Assembly (NCBI RefSeq): GCF_900078545.1
Contig: NZ_FLLS01000002.1
Span: 1,435,404 to 1,499,403 of the forward strand
Length of the DNA stretch: 64,000 nt
Direction: 5' to 3'
Source of the DNA: Olegusella massiliensis
GTDB lineage: Bacteria > Actinomycetota > Coriobacteriia > Coriobacteriales > Atopobiaceae
Below, one piece after another: positions 17,855-27,063 of this stretch (position 1 is its first letter; each line of letters starts with the position of its first letter). The notes under the pieces were generated by a model. The model was not told the origin of the DNA. It saw only the letters and a program-made list of their open reading frames with translations, and ran no database searches. The position numbers and the translations under genes were made by a program.

Positions 17855-18616
17855 ATGCAAAACATCACAAAACTCCACTTAGCTATGCAGTTTCCAGAGA
17901 ATGTGAAGATAGGATCGCCATTAGCAAGTGGGTATGGACCTTTTCTCCAAGGTGTTCTCATGGAGCAAATAGATTCTTCATATGCGTCTTTTTTGCATAG
18001 TCAACCGTTCAATCCGTATAGTATCTACTGTGAACTTGATAGACAACATCAGGTACTCAACTGGAACATTTCGACCCTTACAACCGAAGCATCTGAGCAG
18101 ATTATCAATCCAGTTGTCAAGCTTGATGAAGTGTGTCTTCGTGGTACAAATGAAGTACTACCAATCATTGAGAAGACTGTCTCAACAATTACAACCAAAG
18201 AGATTACAGACCTCATTAATACTGCTAAAAATAAAAAAATAAAGGTGCGATTTGTTACTCCTACGGCATTCAAAAGTGGGGGTGAATATGTGATTATGCC
18301 TACAGTACGTCTGATATTCCAAAATTTGCTTATGCATTATACCCAAGTGTACGAAAGTGGGCATGAGGTCGATTCGGAGACACTGGCCTACATTGAAAAG
18401 AATGTTCGTATCACATCGTATGAATTGCGCACACAATATTTTTCACATGCCACAGATGGCGGAAGAAGAATACCCGCTTTTGTCGGCACTATAACCCTGA
18501 GCTTCAGGGGTCCATATATGCTTGTTGGGCTTGCAAATATGTTGTTGAAATTTGGTGAGTATGCAGGTATTGGAATCAAAACTTCAATGGGAATGGGAGG
18601 CATGCAATGCCTATAG
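17855..18616 (+). CDS. cas6: CRISPR endoribonuclease Cas6
   Basis: Cas6 cuts the CRISPR precursor transcript within each repeat and leaves an 8-base 5' handle on crRNAs. The protein (about 253 residues) has the RAMP-type arrangement. The C-terminus has an FxGxxxLxFxG-like stretch (FVGTITLSFRG) and a Gly-rich loop (GIGIKTSMGMGG), the Cas6 hallmark. The predicted target repeat carries a TCCCC/GGGGA hairpin ending just before the handle. ATG 17855 has GAGG ten bases ahead; ATG 17846 is also in frame but lies one base from that site. It overlaps cas10 by 10 bases and leads the operon. Confidence 0.9.
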   Translation: MQNITKLHLAMQFPENVKIGSPLASGYGPFLQGVLMEQIDSSYASFLHSQPFNPYSIYCELDRQHQVLNWNISTLTTEASEQIINPVVKLDEVCLRGTNEVLPIIEKTVSTITTKEITDLINTAKNKKIKVRFVTPTAFKSGGEYVIMPTVRLIFQNLLMHYTQVYESGHEVDSETLAYIEKNVRITSYELRTQYFSHATDGGRRIPAFVGTITLSFRGPYMLVGLANMLLKFGEYAGIGIKTSMGMGGMQCL

Positions 18617-20958
18617 AAGGCAGATCTCTTGACTGTGAGTTGGGAACATATGAGCAGATGATTGATGAACTGAGAATCCCGTTGATTTTTGGTGCTCTTT
18701 TGCATGATATTGGAAAAGTTATATATCGAGCTGGCTCTAATCAAGGCAACCATTCAAAACTGGGCGCAGATTTCCTTTTAGATGAGATAGCACCACAGAA
18801 CACAGACTACGATGGTATTTTTGGTAGGCAAATTATCGAGCAAGTGCGTTACCATCATGCAGATGCGCTTGTTAAAGCGAAAATCCCTGACGATTCCTTG
18901 GCATATATAACGTACTTCGCTGACAATATTTCTGCTGGTATGGATCGTAAAGAAGAAGGTTCAGAGAGTGGAGGTGCAGTTTTTGATAGAGCTGTAAAGC
19001 TTAGAAAAATTTTCAATATACTTAATGGACATCATGACGATAATACAATTGAGCATGAAGATTACAACAAAATCCGTGAGGATCTTAAGCGAAATCTTAT
19101 CCACATAGATATTAGCTGGCGACAAGTGAATTCTCTCATCAACTTGCTTGAGGCTACTGTTGATAAAATTCCTTCTTCTACAAAAATGTCACAGCTTGTA
19201 GATGTTTCCTTATTCGATCATCTGAAAACGACGGCAGGTATTTCAAGTTGTATTTTCGAATATCTTGCGGAACAGAACATCAAGAATTATCGCTCAGCGC
19301 TCTTTGATAAGGCGACATCTAAGACGTTTTATTCTAAGCCAATGTTTTTACTCTATTCCTGTGATATGAGTGGTATTCAGGACTTTATTTATACCATTAG
19401 TGGGTCTGGTGCTTTAAAGCAGTTACGTGCCAGAAGCCTCTATCTCGAGATGCTTCTTGAACATATAACGGACGAGTTACTTGCGCGTCTTGGGCTTAGT
19501 CGTGCCAATCTTCTTTACACAGGTGGAGGGCATGCTTATCTTTTACTGCCCAACACATTGAGGGTAAAGAAAACATTACAAGTATACAAAGAAAAATTGA
19601 ATGAGTGGTTTTTGAAGCAATATCGGACTGATCTTTATCTAGCGAATGCATGGGTTGAATGTAGCGGTGACGATCTTGCCAATAAGGACGAAAGTAGTGA
19701 ACGTTATCGCAATCTATATCGAAATCTCTCTAGCAAGCTTTCTGCACAGAAGGCATCACGATATTCAGCATCTACTATTCGAAGCCTTAATTTCTCGGAT
19801 AGAAAAGGTGACCACAGTCGCGAGTGTACTGAATGTCATCGCTCTGATTTAGATATAGAGAATGGAAAATGCCCTCTCTGTCTTGCGCTTGGGAGAATTT
19901 CTTCGCAACTCATAGCGAAGGATGTTTTTGTTGTCTCTAAAGTCATTGACGATAACACTGAACACAAATTTGCACTACCGCTACCGTTTGGTTATTCACT
20001 GTGTATGTACTCAAAGGATGAATATATAGAAAAGCAACCAACTGTTCGTCGTGTCTATACAAAAAATAGTTGGAATACTGGGATTGATTATGCGACGCAT
20101 ATTTGGATGGGTGACTACACGGCACCATATAACAAAGAATTGGGCATTGCCGATTATGCAAACAATGGAGCTACGTTTTCAAATGGTGATTCTACAAACG
20201 GGGAACTAGGAATTAAGCGCCTTGGCGTATTGAGGGCAGATGTAGATAATCTGGGGGCAACCTTCGTCAACGGACTTCCAGATGAAAAAGTTTCTCTTAG
20301 TCGAACATCTACTTTGAGTCGAGCACTTAGTTATTTTTTTAAATACCAGATTAATGAGGTTCTAAAAAGAGGGGACTATCGAGTACAAATTATCTATTCG
20401 GGTGGTGATGATTTATTTATTATTGGTAATTGGAGCGATATTATGCATGCCGCTACGGATATTCATGCTGCGCTTGATGAGTTTACAGGCAACGGTACAC
20501 TTACCATAAGTGCAGGTATAGGCATGTTCGACGCAAAATATCCTATTGCAAGCATGGCTGAAGAAACTGGTGCACTTGAGGATGCTGCAAAACTATACGT
20601 GCAACCAGATAATGGCAAAACAAAAAATGCAATTGCACTATGGTCTCAAGAATCTGTTTTCAGCTGGGAAGAATTCATTCAGGAAGTAGTTCCTTTAGAA
20701 GCAAAAATTCATACGTTCTTTGACGCAAATGAAAAAGGTAAAGCATTTATCTATAGTCTTGTAGCGTTGCTGCGCGATATCCGAAATCCTATTTCACTAC
20801 CAAGACTTGCCTATCTATTAGCTCGTAGTTTTGAAGATTATGCTGATGGCAAAGACAACAGTCGTGAGTTGTTTGATTTAGCAATGGACAAGACAAAATG
20901 CCGGTATTTGCTTGTTGCATTGGAATGGTATGTATATAGCGTTCGTGAGAAAGGATAG
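18607..20958 (+). CDS. cas10: Type III-A Cas10/Csm1 with HD and GGDD palm
   Basis: The large subunit of the Csm complex. When target RNA is bound, its HD domain cuts single-strand DNA and its Palm domain makes cyclic oligoadenylates (family knowledge). The 783-residue product has an HD motif His33-Asp34 (LLHDIGK). A first palm-like region follows (about 230-330). A zinc site has C407-x2-C410 and C422-x2-C425. The catalytic GGDD lies at 599-602 (YSGGDDLF), and a C-terminal helical domain (about 680-783) ends the protein. Both active sites look intact. csm2 follows after 3 bases. Codon use is AT-rich compared with rplT upstream, a sign of different origin. Confidence 0.95.
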   Translation: MPIEGRSLDCELGTYEQMIDELRIPLIFGALLHDIGKVIYRAGSNQGNHSKLGADFLLDEIAPQNTDYDGIFGRQIIEQVRYHHADALVKAKIPDDSLAYITYFADNISAGMDRKEEGSESGGAVFDRAVKLRKIFNILNGHHDDNTIEHEDYNKIREDLKRNLIHIDISWRQVNSLINLLEATVDKIPSSTKMSQLVDVSLFDHLKTTAGISSCIFEYLAEQNIKNYRSALFDKATSKTFYSKPMFLLYSCDMSGIQDFIYTISGSGALKQLRARSLYLEMLLEHITDELLARLGLSRANLLYTGGGHAYLLLPNTLRVKKTLQVYKEKLNEWFLKQYRTDLYLANAWVECSGDDLANKDESSERYRNLYRNLSSKLSAQKASRYSASTIRSLNFSDRKGDHSRECTECHRSDLDIENGKCPLCLALGRISSQLIAKDVFVVSKVIDDNTEHKFALPLPFGYSLCMYSKDEYIEKQPTVRRVYTKNSWNTGIDYATHIWMGDYTAPYNKELGIADYANNGATFSNGDSTNGELGIKRLGVLRADVDNLGATFVNGLPDEKVSLSRTSTLSRALSYFFKYQINEVLKRGDYRVQIIYSGGDDLFIIGNWSDIMHAATDIHAALDEFTGNGTLTISAGIGMFDAKYPIASMAEETGALEDAAKLYVQPDNGKTKNAIALWSQESVFSWEEFIQEVVPLEAKIHTFFDANEKGKAFIYSLVALLRDIRNPISLPRLAYLLARSFEDYADGKDNSRELFDLAMDKTKCRYLLVALEWYVYSVREKG

Positions 20959-20961
20959 GTA

Positions 20962-21366
20962 ATGACAGAAAAAAATCCGATTATATTGCTGAAATGCAAA
21001 AATGGTAATGCGCTCAACAGTAAGAACTTTGCTGATTTTGCCGAAAATCAAATAGCGCCAAATGGGACGCTTAAGTATTCAAGGCTAACCACATCAAAGC
21101 TTCGAAGTATCTACGGAATGATTACGAATATCTATTCAAAGATTAATACCTGCGATAGCTTCAAGGAGTATTTGTCAGATTTACAGCACCTCAAGGTTAA
21201 GATGGCGTATGAGTGCGGTCGAGATGATGTCGTTAAAGACTTTATCAAAGGTACATTTCTTTTGGCCGCGATCGACTATATCAAAGATTATGACCAGTTC
21301 ATTCTTTATTGCCGCTATGCGGAGAGTTTAGTTGCATATTTTAAATTTTATGGTGGAAAGGAATAG
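20962..21366 (+). CDS. csm2: Csm2, small helical subunit of the Csm complex
   Basis: Csm2 forms the inner filament (belly) of type III-A effector complexes and contacts the crRNA-target duplex. The 134-residue product is mostly helical. It contains KLRSIYGMI near the middle, a LKVKMAYECGR segment and a YFKFYGGKE C-terminus, consistent with Csm2 in size, pattern and position between cas10 and csm3. The family is poorly conserved, so the call leans on gene order. It starts 3 bases after cas10 and ends 5 bases before csm3. Confidence 0.87.
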   Translation: MTEKNPIILLKCKNGNALNSKNFADFAENQIAPNGTLKYSRLTTSKLRSIYGMITNIYSKINTCDSFKEYLSDLQHLKVKMAYECGRDDVVKDFIKGTFLLAAIDYIKDYDQFILYCRYAESLVAYFKFYGGKE

Positions 21367-21371
21367 CGGCT

Positions 21372-22043
21372 ATGAGTTATACCAAGATTAAAATTCAAGG
21401 GATTATTGAAGTAAAAACTGGCCTACATATTGGTGGAGATGATTCGTTCAGCGCAATTGGGGCAATCGATTCGCCTGTAGTACGCGATCCAGTTAGTCGG
21501 ATGCCAATTATTCCAGGTTCTACACTCAAGGGTAAATTACGCTCATTACTTGCGCGCGATAAAAATACTGTGCCAGCAAAGGGAACGCCAGGCTTTGAAA
21601 ATGATTGCGCTGAAATCAAGCGGTTGTTTGGATCGGCAGCAAAAGATAGTAATAGTGATGGTACGGGAATCCAAATGTCGCGCCTGCAATTCTCAGACTG
21701 TTTTCTTGTAAATAAGGAAGACGGGCCATCCAGTATTTTTGAAGTTAAATTCGAAAACACAATAGATCGTCTTACAAGTGTCGCGAATCCACGTCAAATA
21801 GAGCGAGTGGTAAGAGGAACAAAGTTTGGCATGGAAATTATCTACAACGTGGAAGATCCCGAATATCCCGAACAAGTTGTAGAGGACTTTGCCAATATTG
21901 CGATCGCTTTTAGACTCTTACAAAACGATTATCTAGGTGGTGGAGGCACACGTGGTAATGGCAGGATAGCCATTAAAGACCTTACTGCACAAGTAGTTAC
22001 AGGTGATACATCATTCCCCGTTCCTGAGCTAAAGCTGGATTAG
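21372..22043 (+). CDS. csm3: Csm3, backbone RAMP subunit with target-RNA nuclease site
   Basis: Csm3 is present in several copies along the crRNA and cuts bound target RNA at 6-base intervals. In the 223-residue product the catalytic aspartate is Asp33, in GAIDSPVVRDP, the same number as in studied Csm3 proteins. IIPGSTLKGKLRSLLAR follows, the conserved RAMP loop. Near the C-terminus a Gly-rich motif reads YLGGGGTRGNGR. Size and motifs are typical, and the nuclease site is intact. It lies 3 bases before csm4. Confidence 0.95.
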   Translation: MSYTKIKIQGIIEVKTGLHIGGDDSFSAIGAIDSPVVRDPVSRMPIIPGSTLKGKLRSLLARDKNTVPAKGTPGFENDCAEIKRLFGSAAKDSNSDGTGIQMSRLQFSDCFLVNKEDGPSSIFEVKFENTIDRLTSVANPRQIERVVRGTKFGMEIIYNVEDPEYPEQVVEDFANIAIAFRLLQNDYLGGGGTRGNGRIAIKDLTAQVVTGDTSFPVPELKLD

Positions 22044-22046
22044 TGT

Positions 22047-22976
22047 ATGGATACAAAAATTGTAAAGCTTAGTTTCGAGGCACCAGTGCATTTTGGCAAG
22101 GGACGTTTATCAGATGCCTCATATGTTTGCGATGCTGGAACTATTTTTAGTGCTCTTTATATAGAAGCACTAAAAATGGGGTGTGCTGATTCGTTGCTCA
22201 CTGCTGCCACTTCCGGAAATCTTACTATTAGTGATGCTTTTCCCTATATTGGCAAAACTCTATATTTACCAAAACCAATGGTGAGTTTTGTAGAAAGCGG
22301 AACACAGCAACAAAACCATGACTCTCGGGAAAAGAAAGCCCATAAGAAACTTGCGTATATTCCGGCTGTAAAGTATCAAGATTTTTTTACAGGTAGCCTT
22401 GACGCACTGCAAGAGATAGATACGTTCAACCGAGGCATAGGTTCCCATAGCCTAATGACCAAGGTAAATCTTACATATGAGCATAAAAAAGAGGCGGATC
22501 CCTACCATGTGGGCAGTTTCGTATTTGCAAATAATGCGGGAATCTACTTCATCATTAGAGGTTCTTATGATTTGGCACCGTTGTTAGAATCTTTGCAGTA
22601 TTCAGGCATTGGCGGAGAGCGTTCCAGTGGCTATGGACGCTTCAAATATGGATTCATTGATGATGATCCAATTGTCGCGGTGAGTGAGCAAATTTGTGAT
22701 GGGCAAAAATTTGTTCTTCTTTCCTCGGCAGCACCTCGAAACGATGAACTTGATGATGAACTTCTTAATGAAGCTCAGTATAAATTGGTAAGACGCGGTG
22801 GATTTATTCAGTCATCGTCACACCATTTGCTTCAACAGAAAAAACGAGACTTCTATGTTTTTGCGGCTGGCTCAATATTTGGTTGCAAATTTAGCGGTGA
22901 TGTATTTGATGTCAATAACACCGAAGGCGCTCATTCAGTCTATCGTTATGCTCGTGCATTATGGTTGGCGGTGTAG
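22047..22976 (+). CDS. csm4: Csm4, crRNA 5'-handle binding RAMP subunit
   Basis: Csm4 holds the 5' handle of the crRNA and joins Cas10 to the backbone. The 309-residue product has an N-terminal RAMP fold with APVHFGKGRLSD and a Gly-rich loop, GIGGERSSGYGRFKYG (about 190-205), typical of Csm4. Length is in the family range. It follows csm3 by 3 bases and precedes csm5 by 3 bases. No catalytic residues are expected. Confidence 0.92.
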   Translation: MDTKIVKLSFEAPVHFGKGRLSDASYVCDAGTIFSALYIEALKMGCADSLLTAATSGNLTISDAFPYIGKTLYLPKPMVSFVESGTQQQNHDSREKKAHKKLAYIPAVKYQDFFTGSLDALQEIDTFNRGIGSHSLMTKVNLTYEHKKEADPYHVGSFVFANNAGIYFIIRGSYDLAPLLESLQYSGIGGERSSGYGRFKYGFIDDDPIVAVSEQICDGQKFVLLSSAAPRNDELDDELLNEAQYKLVRRGGFIQSSSHHLLQQKKRDFYVFAAGSIFGCKFSGDVFDVNNTEGAHSVYRYARALWLAV

Positions 22977-22979
22977 TAC

Positions 22980-24386
22980 ATGGTCATGAAAAATTATCGA
23001 CTAACTCTTACAACAAAGGGCCCCGTGCATATTGGTAACGGAGATAGAATTGGCAAAAAAGATTATTTCCGTCACAACGGCAGGATTGCAGTCCTCGATG
23101 TACCTTCTTTTATTAGCTGCTTAAATGAGCGGCAATTGAAGGAATACTGTGATTTCCTTGAGACTAAATCAGCGCTGAATCTCGAAGACTTTCTGAGAAA
23201 CGATAAGTCATTACGGTTTGCTGCGGAAAAATCTATACAGTACTGTCTTGATATGGGATTCCCCGCCCGCCCCATTGATGTGCAATCCTTTGTAAAAGAT
23301 TCCGAGGGGCAGCCATACATCCCTGGGTCAAGTGTCAAAGGTATGTTGAGAACGGCATTACTTACAAATTTAATTTTGGAAAGTGATAGAAAAAAGCTTG
23401 AGTCCATATATTGGGAATGCCCCAATATAGCTAGCAATATTATTGAGGGGAAATTACTACGCAACTCGTTATCTGGTAGCAGTGTCACGAATGATGCAAC
23501 AAGCGATATCATGCGCTTTATTTCGATATCTGACTCTGATTCACTAAGTTTAGATTCCTTAGTGTTTGTAAAGCAATATGATGAGTTTGCAAAGACGGAT
23601 GGTGGCTGGCACAAACCTAATATTGGAAGGCGCATCGATAGGTCAGGAAATGAGCTAAATATCTATCGTGAGTGTTTGCGTCCAGGTACTGATATTAATT
23701 TTGTTTTGAATATAGATGACAGAATAAATGAATATATTCCTATAGTATCGCTTGACGTCGATAGACTCTTATCATTATTTGAGCGTCAAAATAGCCTTTA
23801 TCGCGAACGCTATTTAGACAAATTTGATATGAGCTTCGATACAACTGATGACCATCGCATTCATACTGTAGATAACAAACCAAAAAGATGTTGCTATGTG
23901 ATACAAGATGGTCCTTTTATGGGTCAGCAATGTAGAAATCGAGCTGTGGATGGAACTGATTACTGCAACAAGCATGTGGATAAGGCGGTAGAAAAAAGAG
24001 CGAATAGCAAATCAGTGACTTGCTATCTCGGCGGTGGGATTGGGTTTAATAGCAAAACAATAGCAGCAGCATTATTCAAGGACGAAAATAGATACTTAAA
24101 GGCTGTTTCACAGGAGCTCTATAGCCAGTTCCCGACCAAACTGGATACATCTGCTAGTTTTTTCCATAACAAAGAGCTTAGTCATCAGGTGAACAAAGCT
24201 GGATTTAAACCAAAACAATTTCAAGCTATTTATAGTAAGGGTCGCCTCAGAAAGGCAAAGAATGATCCTCGTCATTGGGAAGATGTTGAGCTTGGAGTTG
24301 CTCCTCATACTCTCAAACTTGGGATATTTGATGGTAAAAAATATCTTATGGGTAAATGTGAACTACGTATTGAGGAACAGCGATGA
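22980..24386 (+). CDS. csm5: Csm5, cap RAMP subunit with Cys3His insert
   Basis: Csm5 caps the 3' end of the crRNA filament and helps crRNA maturation. The 468-residue protein has the N-terminal RAMP signature GPVHIGNG, then YIPGSSVKGMLRTALL (about 111-126). The C-terminal RAMP region ends LKLGIFDGKKYLMGKC. It is longer than most Csm5 because of an insert near 300-340. The insert carries Cys304/Cys305, Cys318, Cys329 and His332, spaced C-x12-C-x10-C-x2-H with a GxxC and DYCNKH context. That pattern resembles small zinc-binding knuckles of the DUF5763 type. The insert adds a likely metal site and perhaps RNA contacts (inference). A later in-frame ATG at 22986 is also possible. It overlaps csm6 by 4 bases. 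Confidence 0.93.
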   Translation: MVMKNYRLTLTTKGPVHIGNGDRIGKKDYFRHNGRIAVLDVPSFISCLNERQLKEYCDFLETKSALNLEDFLRNDKSLRFAAEKSIQYCLDMGFPARPIDVQSFVKDSEGQPYIPGSSVKGMLRTALLTNLILESDRKKLESIYWECPNIASNIIEGKLLRNSLSGSSVTNDATSDIMRFISISDSDSLSLDSLVFVKQYDEFAKTDGGWHKPNIGRRIDRSGNELNIYRECLRPGTDINFVLNIDDRINEYIPIVSLDVDRLLSLFERQNSLYRERYLDKFDMSFDTTDDHRIHTVDNKPKRCCYVIQDGPFMGQQCRNRAVDGTDYCNKHVDKAVEKRANSKSVTCYLGGGIGFNSKTIAAALFKDENRYLKAVSQELYSQFPTKLDTSASFFHNKELSHQVNKAGFKPKQFQAIYSKGRLRKAKNDPRHWEDVELGVAPHTLKLGIFDGKKYLMGKCELRIEEQR

Positions 24387-25597
24387 AAAATTTATTCTCA
24401 CCTGTTGGAACAGCAGATCCTATCACCTTGCTTGGTGACGGCCCTCTGTTACATATTGTGCGTTGGTATAAGCCTGATAACATCACCTTGTTTCTTTCTC
24501 CAAAAATAATGAAATACCAGGAAAAAGATGCACGATATACGCGTGCAATAAAATTGCTTTGCGATAAAACAGGGCAGCGTATACCTGAAATTAAATTGGT
24601 CGTATCTGATAATAAAGAAGTGCACCGCTTTGACATTTACATCGAGGAGTTTCGTAAATGCCTTCGTGAGATAGCAAAAAAACATGATGACGAAATGATA
24701 CTTGCAAACGTCTCCTCAGGTACACCTGCTATGGAAGAAGCACTAGTTGCTCTTTCAGCAATTGGAGAGTTTGACATGGAATTATTGCAGGTTGCAACTC
24801 CGCGTAGAGATAGCAATAAGAAGGAAGATCGAGAAAACCCTGATGCATACGAACTAGAAGTATTATGGGAATTAAATCCCGATAATGAAGGCAGCGCCCC
24901 GTGTCGTATAGAGGAAACTCAACTTCCCAACCATAAAGACCGCTTGTTGAGAGTTAATATCGCAGAACTAATCAAAAGCTATGACTATACAGCTGCATTG
25001 AAACTGGCAAAGCAGCTCAACAAGGGGCAAAACATTTACGGAGATCTCAAAAATCTTGTTGAACAAATAAACCTGCGATGTGATGGTAATAAGCTGGTAA
25101 ACTATTTACGGGTTATGGAAGTGCGCCTTGAACAACAAAATTATGTTGAATTTTGTCGGTCGTTGACCCCTGCACTCTTTGAAACAGCGAAGAGAATACT
25201 CGCAGAATCTTTTGATATATCGCAGTTTCTTATCCCGGGTACCAATAAGCTTGATTTAGAAAAGGTACATAGAAACAGAGTAGTAGATCAAGTTATTGGC
25301 AGAGATTTACATGAAGGTTCTCCAAACCATCTTGCAAGTTGGCATTTGATTAAGTTATTTAAGCAGTACTGTGGAAATCAGAAGGCATCAGTTAAGCTTG
25401 ACAGACTCAGAGATTTTGAATCTGGCTGCAGAAATACTTTAGCGCATGAGATAACCAAAGTTGATAAAGCCACGTTCGAAAAAGATGGAAGAATGAAGTT
25501 AGATGAGGTAATGCGTTACTTATTTGAGCTTAATGATATTAAACCTGGGTGGTTTAGAAGAAGGAATGATGATCTTCTCGAATTGCTGCGGAAGTAG
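24383..25597 (+). CDS. csm6: Csm6, CARF-HEPN ribonuclease activated by cyclic oligoadenylate
   Basis: Csm6 is the standalone RNase of type III-A systems; its CARF domain senses cyclic oligoadenylate made by Cas10 and its HEPN domain then cuts RNA non-specifically. In this 404-residue product the CARF region (about 1-170) has SPVGTADPI at the start and NVSSGTPAMEEAL near 110, the ligand-binding loop. The HEPN motif is Arg350-x4-His355 (RNTLAH) near the C-terminus, intact. It overlaps the csm5 stop by 4 bases. The size of the cyclic oligoadenylate it senses cannot be told from sequence. No separate ring nuclease is in the locus, so self-limiting ligand cleavage by the CARF domain is plausible. 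Confidence 0.92.
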   Translation: MKNLFSPVGTADPITLLGDGPLLHIVRWYKPDNITLFLSPKIMKYQEKDARYTRAIKLLCDKTGQRIPEIKLVVSDNKEVHRFDIYIEEFRKCLREIAKKHDDEMILANVSSGTPAMEEALVALSAIGEFDMELLQVATPRRDSNKKEDRENPDAYELEVLWELNPDNEGSAPCRIEETQLPNHKDRLLRVNIAELIKSYDYTAALKLAKQLNKGQNIYGDLKNLVEQINLRCDGNKLVNYLRVMEVRLEQQNYVEFCRSLTPALFETAKRILAESFDISQFLIPGTNKLDLEKVHRNRVVDQVIGRDLHEGSPNHLASWHLIKLFKQYCGNQKASVKLDRLRDFESGCRNTLAHEITKVDKATFEKDGRMKLDEVMRYLFELNDIKPGWFRRRNDDLLELLRK

Positions 25598-25624
25598 TGG
25601 CTCTAACTGAGGAGGTAAGGAATC

Positions 25625-26635
25625 GTGCCCTATCTCTATTTAATGGAGAGTAACGCACAAGTCGGATTTGTGGATAATCAAATAACCATTAAAACAAGTG
25701 ATGGGGACAGGCCTCGTGCTATCCCAATCGCGTCTGTTGAGGGTATATGTGTGTTCGGACAGCCCCAACTTTCAACTCACCTTATTCGTGCATGCATATC
25801 GAAAAATATTTCGGTAGGATATTACTCGGAAGATGGGCGTTATTTTGGCAATATCAGTTCATCCCAGAATATCAATCCTGTGAGGCAAAAGCGGCAAGTT
25901 TATTTAACAGATAACAGAGATTTTTGCCTTGCGTGGTCCAAACGTATTATTTCTGCCAAGATTCAAAACAGCTTGATGCTGCTTACTTCAATGGATGGTG
26001 TATATAAGTTCAATGATGACGAACTTAATGGTATTAGACATTCACTCGAACAGATAGACCTTGCTGACAGTGTAGATATGGCTTTGGGTTTTGAGGGCAA
26101 TGCCGCTAAGTGTTATTATTCTTGTCTCTCAAAGCTTGTGACTAATGATGCATTTGCTTTCAAGGGAAGAAGTTCACGGCCGCCAAAAGACGCGTTTAAT
26201 TCGATGCTTTCATTTGGTTATACGCTTCTTTATCGCAATATTGCTGGTGCTATTGAACGGCATGGCCTTCATCCATATTTTGCCTTCATGCATAAGCTGC
26301 ATGCTGGGCACATTGCGCTGGCATCTGATTTGATAGAGGAGTATCGCGCACCACTGGTGGATCAAACAGTGCTTTCCTTGGTGAATAATGGAGAAGTTGA
26401 AATCGATGGGTTTTATACTAATGATGCTGGTTCAATTTATATGACGCGAGATACATCAAGAATACTCACCAATAAGATTTCTGATGTTATTACACAGACA
26501 CGTGTTTATCTTGCAGATTATGGAGATAGAAAAACTTATGGTTTTCAAGCAATGCTTGATAAGAAGATATCCAGTGTTGTAGCAGCTATAGAGTGTTGCG
26601 ATGTTGATCAATACCATCCTTTTGTGTGGAAATAG
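25625..26635 (+). CDS. cas1: CRISPR integrase Cas1
   Basis: Cas1 with Cas2 inserts new spacers at the leader end of the array. The 336-residue protein has an N-terminal beta domain (about 1-85). The C-terminal catalytic domain shows GFEGNAAKCYY with Glu157, HAGHIAL with His229, and SDLIEEYRAPLVD from about 234, the metal-binding trio region. The GTG start is chosen because GAGGAGGTAAGG stands just ahead, the strongest ribosome site in the locus. No reverse transcriptase domain is fused. cas2 follows by 7 bases. No cas4 is present. Confidence 0.95.
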   Translation: MPYLYLMESNAQVGFVDNQITIKTSDGDRPRAIPIASVEGICVFGQPQLSTHLIRACISKNISVGYYSEDGRYFGNISSSQNINPVRQKRQVYLTDNRDFCLAWSKRIISAKIQNSLMLLTSMDGVYKFNDDELNGIRHSLEQIDLADSVDMALGFEGNAAKCYYSCLSKLVTNDAFAFKGRSSRPPKDAFNSMLSFGYTLLYRNIAGAIERHGLHPYFAFMHKLHAGHIALASDLIEEYRAPLVDQTVLSLVNNGEVEIDGFYTNDAGSIYMTRDTSRILTNKISDVITQTRVYLADYGDRKTYGFQAMLDKKISSVVAAIECCDVDQYHPFVWK

Positions 26636-26642
26636 GAGATAA

Positions 26643-27002
26643 GTGGCTGTGAGCATTTGTAAGGAGTCACATAGTTCTCCCGGGAGACAGCAAGGAGCAT
26701 CACCTTCAACTAATAAATATTATGTGCTCATTCTTTTTGATATTTCGGATCCTAAAAAGGGACGTCAGCTTGTTAAGCTCCTAAAAGGTTATGGAACAAG
26801 AATTCAGAAATCGGTGTTTGAAGCGCAAATTACTAAGTCTCAAGTGAAGGATCTAATTACACATATTCGTAATCTTATGTCATCAAAGAATCACTTCAAT
26901 CCTAATGACAATGTTAGAATATATGAGGTTGCGGGTCATTGTAACTTGACAGTTTTTGGTGATTATAATGAATGGATACTTGAAGAAAATATTTTTATAT
27001 AG
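26643..27002 (+). CDS. cas2: Cas2 with N-terminal extension
   Basis: Cas2 is the dimeric bridge of the Cas1-Cas2 spacer integration complex. The ferredoxin-like core begins at about residue 26 with YYVLILFDISD and continues with GRQLVKLLKGYGTRIQKSVFEAQ, then VRIYEVAG. About 25 polar residues precede the core. That is unusual and may be real or may reflect a later start. GTG 26643 and GTG 26649 both follow AGGAG at 26634-26638. No better start before the core is obvious, so I give the longest. It ends 61 bases before the first repeat. Confidence 0.9.
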   Translation: MAVSICKESHSSPGRQQGASPSTNKYYVLILFDISDPKKGRQLVKLLKGYGTRIQKSVFEAQITKSQVKDLITHIRNLMSSKNHFNPNDNVRIYEVAGHCNLTVFGDYNEWILEENIFI

Positions 27003-27063
27003 CAATTTTTCTATGAACCTGAAAACCTACAGTTTAACTGACATTTCGTCTATACTCTATACC
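27003..27063 (+). promoter_or_regulatory. Short AT-rich CRISPR leader
   Basis: The 61 bases between the cas2 stop and the first repeat are AT-rich, with TATACT at 27051-27056 as a possible -10. The degenerate last repeat at the far end supports this as the leader side. Array transcription could also read through from the cas operon. Confidence 0.6.

Noticed and set aside
25625-27002. Reverse-transcriptase-linked adaptation to explain structured spacers
   Set aside because: Cas1 is of ordinary length with no reverse transcriptase domain, and no such gene is in the locus.
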